Positions 23,276 to 34,862 of a stretch of DNA of 64,000 nucleotides are shown piece by piece. This DNA is from Hysterium pulicare CBS 123377 (Eukaryota; Ascomycota; Dothideomycetes; Hysteriales; Hysteriaceae): assembly GCA_000467715.1 (NCBI GenBank), contig AJFK01000781.1:62001-126000 (forward strand). The letters are read 5' to 3'. Each line of letters begins with the position of its first letter. The first letter of the stretch is position 1. A program made the position numbers and the translations under genes. The notes beneath the pieces were generated by a model, which saw nothing but the letters and a program-made list of their open reading frames with translations, had not been told where the DNA came from and did not search any database.

Positions 23276-25103
23276 CTAAACGACCACAACCCGCAACCCC
23301 TTACTCTCCCTCGCCACAAACGGCGCAAAGTGATCATTCGCCAACTCCACATCCTCCAACCCGCTCTCAAACAACTCCAAATCAAACCTCGCAAAGATAT
23401 TCGCAATCGTCATCTGCAACTCCGCCATCGCCAGATTCTTGCCCACACACATCCTACTGCCCCTACTGAAGGGCGCAAAATTCCGCTCACTGACTGCTTT
23501 CTCAGGCCCCAACCAGCGTTCAGGCTTAAAAGCCGTCGGATCCGGGAAGACGGTGGGGTCATAGTGCATATCGCGGATGGTCATAGAGATAGGGGTGCCA
23601 GGAGGAATAGTGTAAGACTTGTACTGCGTGGCATGGAGTTTGTTGACGCGGGGGAGACGGCCTGAGACGCCGCTTGCGAGGCGGAGACCTTCGTTTATGC
23701 AGGCGCTGAAGTAGGGGAGGGATTCGAGGCGTTTGTAGGAGATTATGTCTTCTCTTTCTTCGGGTGGGATGGTCAGGAGTTCCTCTTTCATTTTGGCCAA
23801 TTTGTCGGGGGAAGCGAGGAGGTGGTAGGCCGTGTAGGACATTGTGGTTCCAGTGGTCTCGCTGCCGGCGCCGATGAGGATGGAGATTTCGTGGAAGAGA
23901 CGTTGCTTGGTTTTCTCTTCTCGGGGCAGCTCGGATTTGTACACTTCGTTCATGACGACGGGGTATTGCTTTGATGATATAGGCTTCCCTTCATTCTTGA
24001 TGACTTTCGCGGCTTGCTCTTTATGATGTGCCATGCCGTCGTAGACCTGGAGACCTACTCCTCCTTGCATCTGAAATACGAATCTGGGAATGCGTTCAAT
24101 GGTCGGTAGTATCCATTTGAAATAGCGATTGTACATGGCAATCGCTGTCGCTTCACGGATGTAAGCGGCATGGGAGCCGCCGAAATCTTCCGTCTCGAGT
24201 AGGTTGAAGCTTTCAGGGACGGCGTAATCGGTAACGATATCTACGGCTAGAGAGCGGAATGCGTCGTTCATAGGGACAGGTTGCTTGGCTTGTCTACATT
24301 CATCCATACGGCGGCAAAATACGCGTACATGGTCCGCGATGACTGATTCGATCCTTGATATACTGGCCGATGAGAAGAACCTCCGTACTATATTGCTGCG
24401 TAGTTTATGATGATCTGCATCTAGGGTTTGGAAGATTGAACCTCCTCGATCCAGGAAATCGTAGTACCAGGTATCTTTATCGAGTTTCTTGGTGACATTG
24501 AATAGCTCATCGTAAAAGCTGGGATCACTGATATGGACCTCGAAGGGGTTTATTCGAACGATCGGACCTACACTTAGTCAGCGAAAGATGCGGCATGGGG
24601 GTTTATGCTGAGAAGGGGCACGGCGGGCGGTTGTCATTCTTGGTGGTCATGCGAACCCTCTTGGCTGCGCAGGTCTAGAAAGTCGGTATTCCATATAAGA
24701 CTTTCTGGATAACCTTAAAGACGGCAACTGGCTTTTAAGCCTTGCACAGAGTCTGAATCGGCTTCGTAGGCCGGCAGTAAAGAATGTGGTAGGCGCAGAC
24801 CCACCCTCCGAAAACGACGACTTATGACGCCCCGTGTGGGGGAAGGCACGAGATCAACGTACCATACTCCCTATGCATTCTATCCATCTCAACCCAATAC
24901 CTCCCCTGTAGAATAGCATCATAGTAAAACTCGTACCAACGGGTTGCAGCAGCTAACTTGGGCCCCGGAATATGAGATATAGGGCTGAAATAGATACGAT
25001 ATATGGAGCGTGTGAGCACATAAGTTGACCAGGCCGCAAGGACTCTGGGCAGTAATGGAAGGATTGAGACGATGGGAGCCTCGAAAAAAGTTTGTGAAAT
25101 CAT
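23276..25103 (-). CDS. Cytochrome P450 monooxygenase
   Basis: Two exons, 25103-24863 and 24567-23276, joined in phase to give 510 aa. An N-terminal membrane anchor (about residues 10-40) is followed by HIPGPKLAAATRWYEF. The splice restores the usual EYGPIVRINP. Further P450 marks are the I-helix AGSETTGTT, the ExxR motif (NEGLR), PERW and the heme loop FSRGSRMCVG with Cys454 as thiolate ligand. All catalytic elements are present, so an ER-bound monooxygenase dependent on P450 reductase is expected. The sequence resembles the benzoate/trichodiene-type fungal P450s in general style, but no CYP family is claimed. The intron (24568-24862, 295 bp) is long. No polyketide, peptide or terpene synthase lies nearby, so there is no sign of a metabolite cluster. 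Confidence 0.93.
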
Positions 25104-26162
25104 GGACCAAAGACAATAAATAAATATAAGGAAGAAGGCTGATGAAAGGTCGATTCTTTGGATCAGGTGGGCTATATATCAAGGAGATGTTGCCGAACCC
25201 GAATGACACGGACCCGAGTGACACGAACCCGAGTAAATAAATCTCCTGAGAACAGGACGTGGGATGACTGGTTGACTATGAGGAGAGCTGACAGAAGAAA
25301 TACAAGCCTACTTATACTATCCTGGCAGTTTTAGTCTTGGCACTTGCGGCACTCCACGTCGTTATGCATACGGCGTGATGAGAAGAGACATGCAGCGACC
25401 TGAATGCATTGCGCTATGCTAGTTTTGGCCATTGCTGGATACCTCCTCTCTGCCCTATCACAATGCTTGTGTACTGCAGGGCGGCGGGGTTAGCTATTCA
25501 CTCATGATACAAGCATAAGCACTATCATCAAGATAGCTGTTGATCGGCGTCAGTTGTGTTGTAGCATGGGTGGCTTGTCTCGGTTGGTCGCCGAAACGAG
25601 TAGGATGGCAACCACGCTATACGCAGAAGGAATATTGCTCTGGGGTGAAATCATTCAACAAAGACGAGTGCCCGGTTTTGACGATGTGCTTTGTAAGGAG
25701 GAAGGTTGAGAGAGCAAAGTTGGAGCTGTGTCTGCCAACGCACCCTTGCCATTTTAGGAAAAGTTCCAACATCCCAGGGTCAACGGCACAGCAAATCAAA
25801 ATATTATCAAAAATCAATCATAGAACTGTGCCTTAGTATCGCTCGGCTGACGGCTTACATGAAGTATATTGCCATCCTGTAATTCCAATCCAGCCTCCCA
25901 GATTCGGAAACTATCTGCCTCAAATTGCGCGCCTACATTCCAGCAATAAATGAGTGTGATAAAACAGCAGTGTAGAAGCAAAGTAGTCATTCTGTCATGA
26001 TATCCATTAAAGAGTCCCATCCATTGATCGCTTTCAAGACCCCAACTCGCTGATTGCACGAAGCCGAAGAAGTTACGCCTCCTCGAACGCCGTGTCTCGT
26101 TATATTCCGTCAATGTTGTTATCTTACAGCTCGGTACACTATGTCTATCTAAGATAGGGCAT
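25104..26162. promoter_or_regulatory. P450 promoter and 3' flank of zinc-finger gene
   Basis: About 1.06 kb. Just upstream of the P450 start, 25196-25233 holds three near-copies of a 15-16 bp unit (ACCCGARTGACACGR). The rest shows no gene. Short ORFs at 25540-25836 (+) and 25814-26185 (-) are unsupported. Confidence 0.45.
25196..25233. repeat. Degenerate 15-16 bp tandem repeat
   Basis: Three adjacent copies around ACCCGAATGACACGG, ACCCGAGTGACACGA and ACCCGAGTAA, about 95-130 bp upstream of the P450 start codon. It could be a regulator-binding array or simple slippage. Confidence 0.7.
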
Positions 26163-28302
26163 CTACATAAAGTCCAGCAGCTCATATGAGGAGCTATCGA
26201 ATGATGTGAAATCGCTCATCGCTTTCATCTCGAGATCAAATTGCGAGCAATTGTTGTCATTTGGAAGGCAGTTGAACAAATCTTCCAACTCATCTCGGGG
26301 AGGCTCGAGAGGAGATGTTGGTGGCGTGGTGAAAGGATGCGACTGAAGAGAAGAGCGAGATGGCGTGGATGCCGACTTCTTGATGGCTGGATCGATGCAA
26401 ATTTTGACATCCTGCACAGGAGGAGAACTATGATCTGCAGGAGACATAGGAGGGGTCTGAGCGTTTAACGGTGCTGAAAGTTGGCGGAGGAGATTCATAG
26501 ACGCGTCGTCATGGTCGAAAGACGAGGAAGACGCAAAGCTCTCGTCCTTGGCTTGCGAGCTGTTTACGAAAGGGCTTGAAGCGTCATCGAAACTGCAGGG
26601 AATATTATTAGTAAATGATATTTTCCTTTGGTTAGAAAGCAGGGATGGATTCATACCTAAATGGATCTGTTGTTGAGCTTAATGGATCGCCAAAGCTGTC
26701 CATGTCAGACATTGTTCTGGGAAGACCAGAGGTATCCATTAAATCCAACTCGGGAAGTGCGGAAGGTGAGTTGCCCGAGACAGAATTATAATCCGATGAA
26801 GGAGATGCACCAGAGACAGACGAGGCGGCTGACATCAGCGCCCGTCGTGTTCTGCTGGCCTTCTTGACTCTCTCTTCCATATCAGGTCGATTCTTCTTTG
26901 GTCGGCCGCGTTTTGCCTGTCGTCGAACGGCATCTGGAAACCCTCCAACACACATCCCGCGTTGGCGGTGGCGGGTGAGGGCGTCTTGTCGAGCGAACCC
27001 TGCACTGCAGGGGCACTTGTACGGTTTATCGCCTGTATGGATCTTGGCATGGCGTTTGAGGTCGTGCTGTCGTACGAAGCACTTACCGCATCCGTTGCAG
27101 CGGAATTGGCGGTCTCCCAAGTGGGTCTGGACGTGCGAGCGAATGTTTTCTCTCCTTCCGAAAGTCTTATCGCAGTTAGGATAGAGGCAGGTCCATCTAT
27201 TGCTCACTGGGTCCTGTTCACTTATAAACCGTTGCACATCCTCTGGTGCAATGCCAGTGTACTCGATAGTGGCATCTATGTCCAGGTCAGGAATTGACAT
27301 TGACCGTTGCATAGAATCGGTGATCGGAGGTGGAAGTCCATTCATATCGTTGGAAGTACTTCCAGAAGGGAACAGTGATGGGGCTTGAGAAAAAGACATC
27401 GGCTGAGAAGGATACTCTTCAACGTCTTCTAAGAAAGTCATAACTGTTTTCTGCCGCGGAGACGTCGTCGGCGAACGACCAGGAGATAGTGCATCCGAAG
27501 TATAATATGACGATGACTCGTAACCCATGTCACTGTCTGGTTGATCGAAACTGAAATTCAGATCTGCTCCCGGTGGATCGAGATTGAGTTCAGCAATGTC
27601 GCTGAAATTCGAGGGCATTGGAGCCGTGTCCATAGGCTCATGCCTTGTCATGTGAGTAGGTTTCTGAGGTGTTGCGGTTGGAGTCGGAAGAATGTTGATG
27701 AAAACTTGTCCATATGGTCCATAGACCGACTGTATATGATCTTGCAGTTCCTTGAGCTGCTGCTCAGAGGGAGGTTTTGCCGGAGAATCTGGAGGTTGCG
27801 AATGTAATGAACTACGTGGAGTGTGTGGAGAGGGAGGAGAATGCTGAAACGGTGAAGTCTGAGGAAATTCGAAAGGTTGGCCCGGCTGGGGCTGGCTGTG
27901 CGGCTGCGCTACTTGCATACTATGCTGTTGAGGTTGTCCTAGGTTAGTAATACTTACTGTACTTTGATCCTGCTGGAATGATTCTACTTTGAATGGTGTT
28001 AGTGGCATCGGTTCCTGGAGTTCTTCTCGCTCAGGAATGGTCATGGCTTCAAGGTTTAATCCTCTTAGATCAAGGCTCATTCCCGCACGATGTCGAACTT
28101 GTCGTTGACTGTTCGCAGGTATTGGTTGTACTTTTGGCGCCTCGAATGCTGCTGGTGTTGAATTCTGACGTCGGTGCTGGGTCCGTCGCCGTTGAATACT
28201 CGAGGTCGCGTTGTTGGACAGCATATCGAAATGCTCGTCGAGTCCGGAGGGGTCGTTTTCGAGAATATGGTATATCCTTCTGGTTCCGAAACTTGAAAAC
28301 AT
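26163..28302 (-). CDS. Swi5/Ace2-like C2H2 zinc-finger transcription factor
   Basis: Two exons, 28302-26657 and 26592-26163, 691 aa if the first ATG is used. The second Met (28224, MLSNNATSS) better matches the usual N-terminus of the family (QRRR..HRRQNSTP.AFEAP), so 665 aa is likely. Three zinc fingers at about 370-454 have the layout of yeast Swi5/Ace2. Finger 1 is C-x4-C (WTCLYPNCDKTF), finger 2 C-x2-C (CNGCGKCFVRQHDLKRH), and finger 3 the shortened C-x-C form (YKCPCSAGFARQDALTRH). An AT-hook-like KRGRPKK follows. Low-complexity Q/S/P regions flank this block. Swi5/Ace2 factors drive M/G1, cell-separation and (in moulds) wall and stress genes. The family call rests mainly on finger 3. Confidence 0.85.
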
Positions 28303-29368
<1,066 letters not shown>

Positions 29369-29853
29369 AGGAGCTCCTGGGATGGATGGACGGTATGTTG
29401 ACTTGATGTGAGGGTACGGCATTTTGAGGGACGATGGAACGAATGGAGCCAATACCTCGTTGTCGCATATCACTCGATAGATTAAATGAATCGTGTCACT
29501 TGTCAGACTATTCCTCTCAAGATTTATTGTTAAGGATTTGTCAATCATCACACCTATGCTGGATACTGAATGTTTCATACCTTGAAGGGAACTCGCTTTT
29601 CTTCCCACCTAGATTGAAAAATCAGACTTAAATGCGTCACCGTATTGGTAAAACATTGTGATTGTCTTGTATCGATTATGACATATGCTAACCAAAGCGC
29701 AGCCGCTCGCAATCTATGCTTCATCAATCCGACCATCGTCTATGCAAAACGCCCCCTTCTAGTCATGCTAGTCAATCCATAAACCCCAATGCATCATGAC
29801 AAAAATGAGATATCCTTTGCATTCTCAGGTTGCTCTAGGCCACTTTCACAAAC
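29369..29853. other. Intergenic, convergent 3' ends
   Basis: 485 bp between the ubiquitin fusion (+) and allantoinase (-) stop codons. Only 3'-UTR-like sequence is seen. Confidence 0.5.
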
Positions 29854-31624
29854 TCACACTCTGGTCTTCCTGGGCTCCAGTAGAAGTCTTCCAGCCGGAC
29901 CACTCTTTTCATTAAATCCCTCCTCCCTAGTAAATATCCTCTGGCCTCTCAGCCAAGTCTCCCTGACCACGCCTTTCAGAGTCTTGTTCTCATACGGCGA
30001 GCATTTATTCCTGAAGAGCATCGTACTCGGCTCAACCTAATTATCAAAATTAGCTCATGTCCAGGCAAAACTTCTAAGCGGGCAAGAAAATGTATATGTA
30101 CTCACCATAAAGCTCCCCTCATCATCAAAAACCACAACATCAGCATCGAACCCGACCCCAAGATCACCCTTCGACCTCTCCAATCCTACTTGCTTCGCCG
30201 TGTTCTTACAACACCACCGAACCACCTCCTCGACACTGAATTTCTCATCTCTCTTGGTGCCCTCAGTCCAAAGAATCGGTAAACCAAGTCCTACACTACT
30301 AATTCCGCCCCACGCAGAAAAGAAATCGCCCCTCTCCTCCGCCGTCTCTTCCTCACCTTCGCTAGACTCGCTGCTCTCACTACCCTTTCTCGGTTTCTTC
30401 TCTTTCTTAGGCGCGAAGGATGCAGGGAGGAGTTTAAGATTGGGCGTGCAGGGTGAGTGATCGCTAACGACTGTTTTGATCACTCCTTCCGTCTGGTCTT
30501 GGAGGAGTTCTTCCCAGAGTCCGTCTTGGTTGCTTTGCTCTCGGATTGGTGGACAGCATTTATGCCTCGTGTCTCCTTCTTTAACTGCTTCGGCGGCTAG
30601 AGAGAGGTAGTGGTAACATGTCTCCGCTGTGACTTTAACACCGTTCTGTCTCGCCTCTCGCAGTAAGGGGATGGCTTCGATGGCGGACAGATGCACGATG
30701 TGGAGGGGGAGATCTGGTGCTAGATGCGCGAGAGACAGGATCTCGGCGATGGCGTAGGTTTCGAAGGAGGGAGGACGTGAGTCGAGGAAGGTGGAGTAGG
30801 ACGTTAGAGGACCGGAAGGTGCAAGTGGCGGGAAGGAATGTTGGACGTCGTCACCGACGGATCTGGTAATGGGAGGGATCATCTCGGCGTGGAACATAAG
30901 GGTAGTGTTTTCGTTCTTTAGCTCTTCCATTGCGAGCGCTATGTCTGAGGAGGCTACGGCGGGAAATTCTTCTACCTGATTGATGACCAGGGTTAATATC
31001 ACGTGTTCATAGTTTGATGCGGGATGTATGAGTTGGAATGGAGAGTTGGTAAAGAGAATCATGAGAATACAGAAGGATTGAAAGACTTACTCCGCTATCG
31101 ATCAAGAAACCTTTAAATCCCCTGACTCCTTCCCTGACTAGTGCTTTCAGTTCTCCAGCATTACCGGGTACGACACCGCCATAAAAGCCGACGTCTACCC
31201 AACACTTCCCCTTAGATGCGTCAACCTTCTCCCTCATACCCGCCACTGTTGTCGTTGGTGGAATTGCATTCAATGGCATATCAATGACAGTGGTGACGCC
31301 ACCGAATGCAGCGGCTCGTGTACCAGTCCAGAAACCTTCCCATTCTGTACGTCCTGGTTCGTTGAGGTGAACATGAGCATCAACGAGACCAGGAAGTAAT
31401 ACCAGGGGGCTATAGTCAGTGTACGGAGTTCCTGGAGGGAAGTAGGATGATGGAAGGACTGAGTGGAATATCGATGTGATCTTGCCGGTGGTGTTGGATA
31501 TGACAATGGTTGCCTCGGTAAGACGGCCTGAGACCACTGCTCTAGATGAAGCGAGCACTGTCATGGGCTGGGTATTGATACTTGGAGTAGAGGGAGGGGG
31601 TGGTGTTGTTGCGTGAGGAGCCAT
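29854..31624 (-). CDS. Allantoinase
   Basis: Three exons: 31624-31091, 30975-30106 and 30036-29854, 528 aa. The enzyme hydrolyses allantoin to allantoate in purine catabolism. Metal-site signatures of cyclic amidohydrolases are present: [16 protein letters not shown] (HxH), FKGFLIDSG with the lysine that is carboxylated in the family, [17 protein letters not shown], and the [10 protein letters not shown] block with the catalytic-site Asp. The last exon supplies the usual [14 protein letters not shown] ending. A Lys- then Ser/Glu-rich insertion ([15 protein letters not shown]...[10 protein letters not shown], about 30 residues) sits between the DHSPCT block and [10 protein letters not shown]. 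It is low-complexity and probably a surface loop. The promoter carries several GATA sites, in line with nitrogen-metabolite control. Confidence 0.95.
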
Positions 31625-33409
31625 GATGGGCGCTTTTGGTAGGAGCGGGTTCAAAAGAGAAGAGGACCGGTTTCTGGAATATAAAAATGAAACTCGTGAA
31701 CTTGAATTGCGGGGTGCCAGGTGAGTATAATAGGCGGATAGGTTTGGTGAACCGACGTGCAGGGGAAAGATAAGCAAGACGCGGGTGGTATAGATAAGGG
31801 ATGCACAGCACAGTAAGAGTCAAAGAGGAGGTATAGAACAGATGGTTCAATTCAATTCTTTGAGCAGTTGAGACAGTGAACAAAGAGCTCTTGAGCCAGG
31901 AACAGAAAGCGGAAGGCGACACAAAATCCGGGGTAGGGGCGCCTTCTTATCAGGATACCGATATGCCCCATGGAGGAGGAGCCAGTCCAGGACACATTCC
32001 GAAAGAGCACCCGGCTGGAGAACTAGGAAAAACGAGGGCATCATGTCCAGTATACTCTTACTCGATAGAAACTGCGGAGTGAGCGATTATGTGAGTTTAT
32101 CGACGCAGTGCGGTAAGCGGCCCCCAGTCATCAAGGCGAAGTTAGCAGGCGCAGTGCGGTCGCGGGCAATCTAGGGAGTGGGTGAGCGGGTGTGTTGTTG
32201 AGGCTGGCGATAGATAAGGTTCCACCAGAGAAGAGCCGAAACCGCAGGCCCGCTTGAGCTTAGCGTCAATCTAGATGGTTCAAGCCCTGGGTCGATCCGA
32301 CGTCAAGCCCACAAGCCGTGTGCTTTGTACCTGAAAATCGTTAACATTGAAACACTCCGTCCTCGCAGTGTCTTCTGCTTCGCAATCATCGTTGTTGAGA
32401 CCATCTTTCGACTCTTCAGTCTCCACTGACTGGCTCGGAGACAATCGCCTGGGGCTGCCCTCGTCATGGCCGCAATCAGGAGCCAGTGCCGAACAGTCCG
32501 GTCGCAGCTAGCCTGTGTCAGTGGTCGTCTCGACGCGATTACAGATTACTCGAGAGGAATTGTTTCCATCGAGTCACAGAAACCTCTTTGCCCAACAACT
32601 CTCAACACCTAGCCTAAGCCTGATCCATGAAGGCGTTCGGAGCCCACCGGTTGGCTTTTCTGCGCGAAGAATAATAGTGCTGGAACTCGTCATGTATTTA
32701 GCCGTCACCCCGAACTGAGGATGCGTTTCTGTTGTTTTAATCGCACGCATTCTACATCTGTCTCCGATGTCAAATTCCCTCCTCCTAATGGAAATATTCT
32801 TTCTTGCCAGTTGACCAAGGAGAAAAATCGCAGTTGCCTCCATGGCCACAGGAACTGTTGAGCTAGTTGCACCTAGTAGCGTCCGCATCATCTTCTGCCA
32901 CCCTGGCTACTTTCGAATAATTATCGAGTAAAAATCGAGTAATCGAATGCTTTCCCTGGTAAATGGTACCACAACTACTTCCATATTCGAAGCTCCGGCT
33001 CATGATCCCACAAATTAGCTACGGAAACGTGGAGATCATCGGTATCGTGAATGGCAGTGTGTATCTAACGAAAGGCTCAGTCGGCACACTTTTACCGCAT
33101 TTCATAGGGTTTCAGGTGAGCAAGAAACAAAGAGTTTGAGTGCAATACTAGTCTAGAAAGGGAAACACTGAAGCAGAGACTGAGCAGATATCGGGTATAG
33201 GGCAATAATAGAACCATGATACTCCCTTGAAATCAATCAAATGATGAAGCACATCCCCATGCCACAGATGCATAATCGAAAGCTAGTGTCAAACCACCTT
33301 TCCACCACCATTCGCAAGAAGGTGCCATGGATAGCACCGAGAGTAAGAAGCCACGTTGCTCCTTCCTTGAACTGAGAATATTGATCATTGTCGAAAGCCT
33401 GCCGAATAT
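31625..33409. other. Allantoinase promoter and 1.8-kb intergenic region
   Basis: Holds four HGATAR elements upstream of allantoinase (listed separately). Beyond about 32300, no gene is recognised. A GGTTCAAGCCC tRNA B-box look-alike at about 32277-32287 lacks a pairing T-stem. Confidence 0.45.
31768..32218. promoter_or_regulatory. Four HGATAR (AreA/NIT2-type) sites
   Basis: AGATAAG at 31768-31774, 31792-31798 and 32212-32218, and TGATAAG on the minus strand at 31946-31952. All lie 145-595 bp upstream of the allantoinase ATG, two of them only 17 bp apart. GATA factors of the AreA/NIT2 class bind such paired sites in nitrogen-catabolic promoters. Motifs are seen; binding is inferred. Confidence 0.6.
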
Positions 33410-34613
33410 TCAGCGTCGACGAAATCCATCGAGTGTTGACTGCTTCCTTTTGATTCCGGATTTGGGCTGGGAAACCTTTTCTGAAGACAGCATGACTTTG
33501 CTCCCGTAGAGGCTGGCTTTGAGGCCGTAAGGGTTGTCGCTGTAGACGTTCAGGTACGTGTATGCGTCGGATTTGTAGTAAATACCCCTTTGACTGTCTT
33601 CGTCGACAAGGCCCATAGTCACAAGCTCCTTTAGTACACGCAGCACGTCTTCGGTATCAAGGAAATCTTTGGTGTAAACGCAGATCAGACGAGTTTTCGC
33701 TCCTGAGCCATCATCAGGAGCAACCTTGGCTGCCGTGCCAAGCCGGTTTTCCACGACTCCTTCGGCGACGAGCTTCCAGATCCTTGGAAGTTGCGCAAGA
33801 GTAGGAAAGATCATCCACTACAAGAAATCAGTTACTAAGAAGTAACCAAAAAATGATGGGGGCTTACCTTTCCTGACGTAACTCTAGTCTCCTTCGCAAG
33901 GCTGTTTATGTTCTCTTTGAGGAGCTCGCGCTGTGTATTGAGCTTCTTCGTGATCGTGCTTTGTGCTTTCCCGGCATTCTCTTTCTCTACCTGACGTTTT
34001 ATTTCTTGGAACTCTTCGAGCATGTCACCTCCTCTCTCTTTGAAGTCGCCAATTTTCCCCCAATCACTCTGACAGTCCCGACGAGGATTATTAACCCAGA
34101 TCCAATCGCCCAGGGCAATACTGGTTGTGACCGGCGGCACACGTGTGAGGAAGTCCGAAATAGACTCACCGAGCTGCCAGGCCGTGAAAACTCCTTCGTA
34201 AGCGTTGAACATTTCCGCAGGTGGTGAGGGCGGTCTGGCTCGAGCTTTGGCTATGAAGGTGTTGAGGTTGAGACTTGATTCATGTGTTGGCCAGTAAGAC
34301 TTGGTATCGAACTGTTGGTTCAGTGCATCTAGCCGACTTCGCTCGTCTTCGTCTCCTATACGCTGGGTTTTAGTTGTGTTGCACAGGAAAAGCACAGGAG
34401 AACCTGAAATGCGTCGGTGCTGTGTATTCACATCTCGTTGGTTGAGAGAGGGAAGGAATGCCTCCATGGAAGGCAAGTGCGTTGCAAGTCAATTAAGCTC
34501 TGACAAATTACTCGTGCATCTTGGATTGCTGAGGCTCTTGACATAGAAGAATTTGAATCTCACGTACCATAGTAACTAGAATCCTCAGAGATCCAGCCAT
34601 CTCCAGCAACCAT
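33410..34613 (-). CDS. DUF1917 / Bles03 (UPF0696)-like protein
   Basis: Three exons: 34613-34568, 34355-33868 and 33817-33410, 313 aa. The last two exons are well supported. The small first exon (MVAGDGWISEDSSYYG) is inferred because its phase fits a TATAG acceptor and gives SSYYGDEDERSRLDALNQQFD. The resulting intron 1 would be 212 bp, and a shorter alternative ending at a TTTCAG within it (exon 2 starting at SPVLFLC) is also in phase. Family marks are GDWIWVNNP, TRLICVYTKDFLDTEDV and YKSDAYTYLNVYSDNPYGLKASLY, resembling human C11orf68 (Bles03), which has an eIF4E-like fold. The C-terminus ends in a basic PIP-box-like QSTLDGFRRR. Function unknown. Confidence 0.7.
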
Positions 34614-34862
34614 GACCTCCCCCTCCTTCATCTTGAAGTTGTACAGACTCAATTCTCATTACCAGATCAAATGATTGTTGATTGTTTATTTGCTTGAGAG
34701 ATTTCTTGGCAGTGACGGTTGACCACGAGCCGGGCTTTCACCGCCCTTGTTCTGCTAGTCGCGTCGCGTCCACATCTGGCGCGTTGGACTTAATTAGTGA
34801 TCTTCAACGCTGCGATTTCACGATACTTGCACAGAAACCACCACAAAGACGACATCAACAAC
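34614..34862. promoter_or_regulatory. Divergent promoter, DUF1917 gene / DNA primase
   Basis: 249 bp. Contains CGCGT cores at 34760-34764, 34765-34769 and 34780-34784, about 80-100 bp upstream of the primase ATG. These resemble MluI-cell-cycle-box cores bound by MBF, which controls S-phase genes in yeasts. Confidence 0.5.

Noticed and set aside
23276-25103. Secondary-metabolite cluster around the P450
   Set aside because: Neighbours are a cell-cycle-type factor, ubiquitin fusion and allantoinase; no backbone synthase or transporter is nearby.
32225-32300. Possible tRNA (GGTTCAAGCCC B-box)
   Set aside because: The surrounding bases cannot form a T-stem or acceptor stem.
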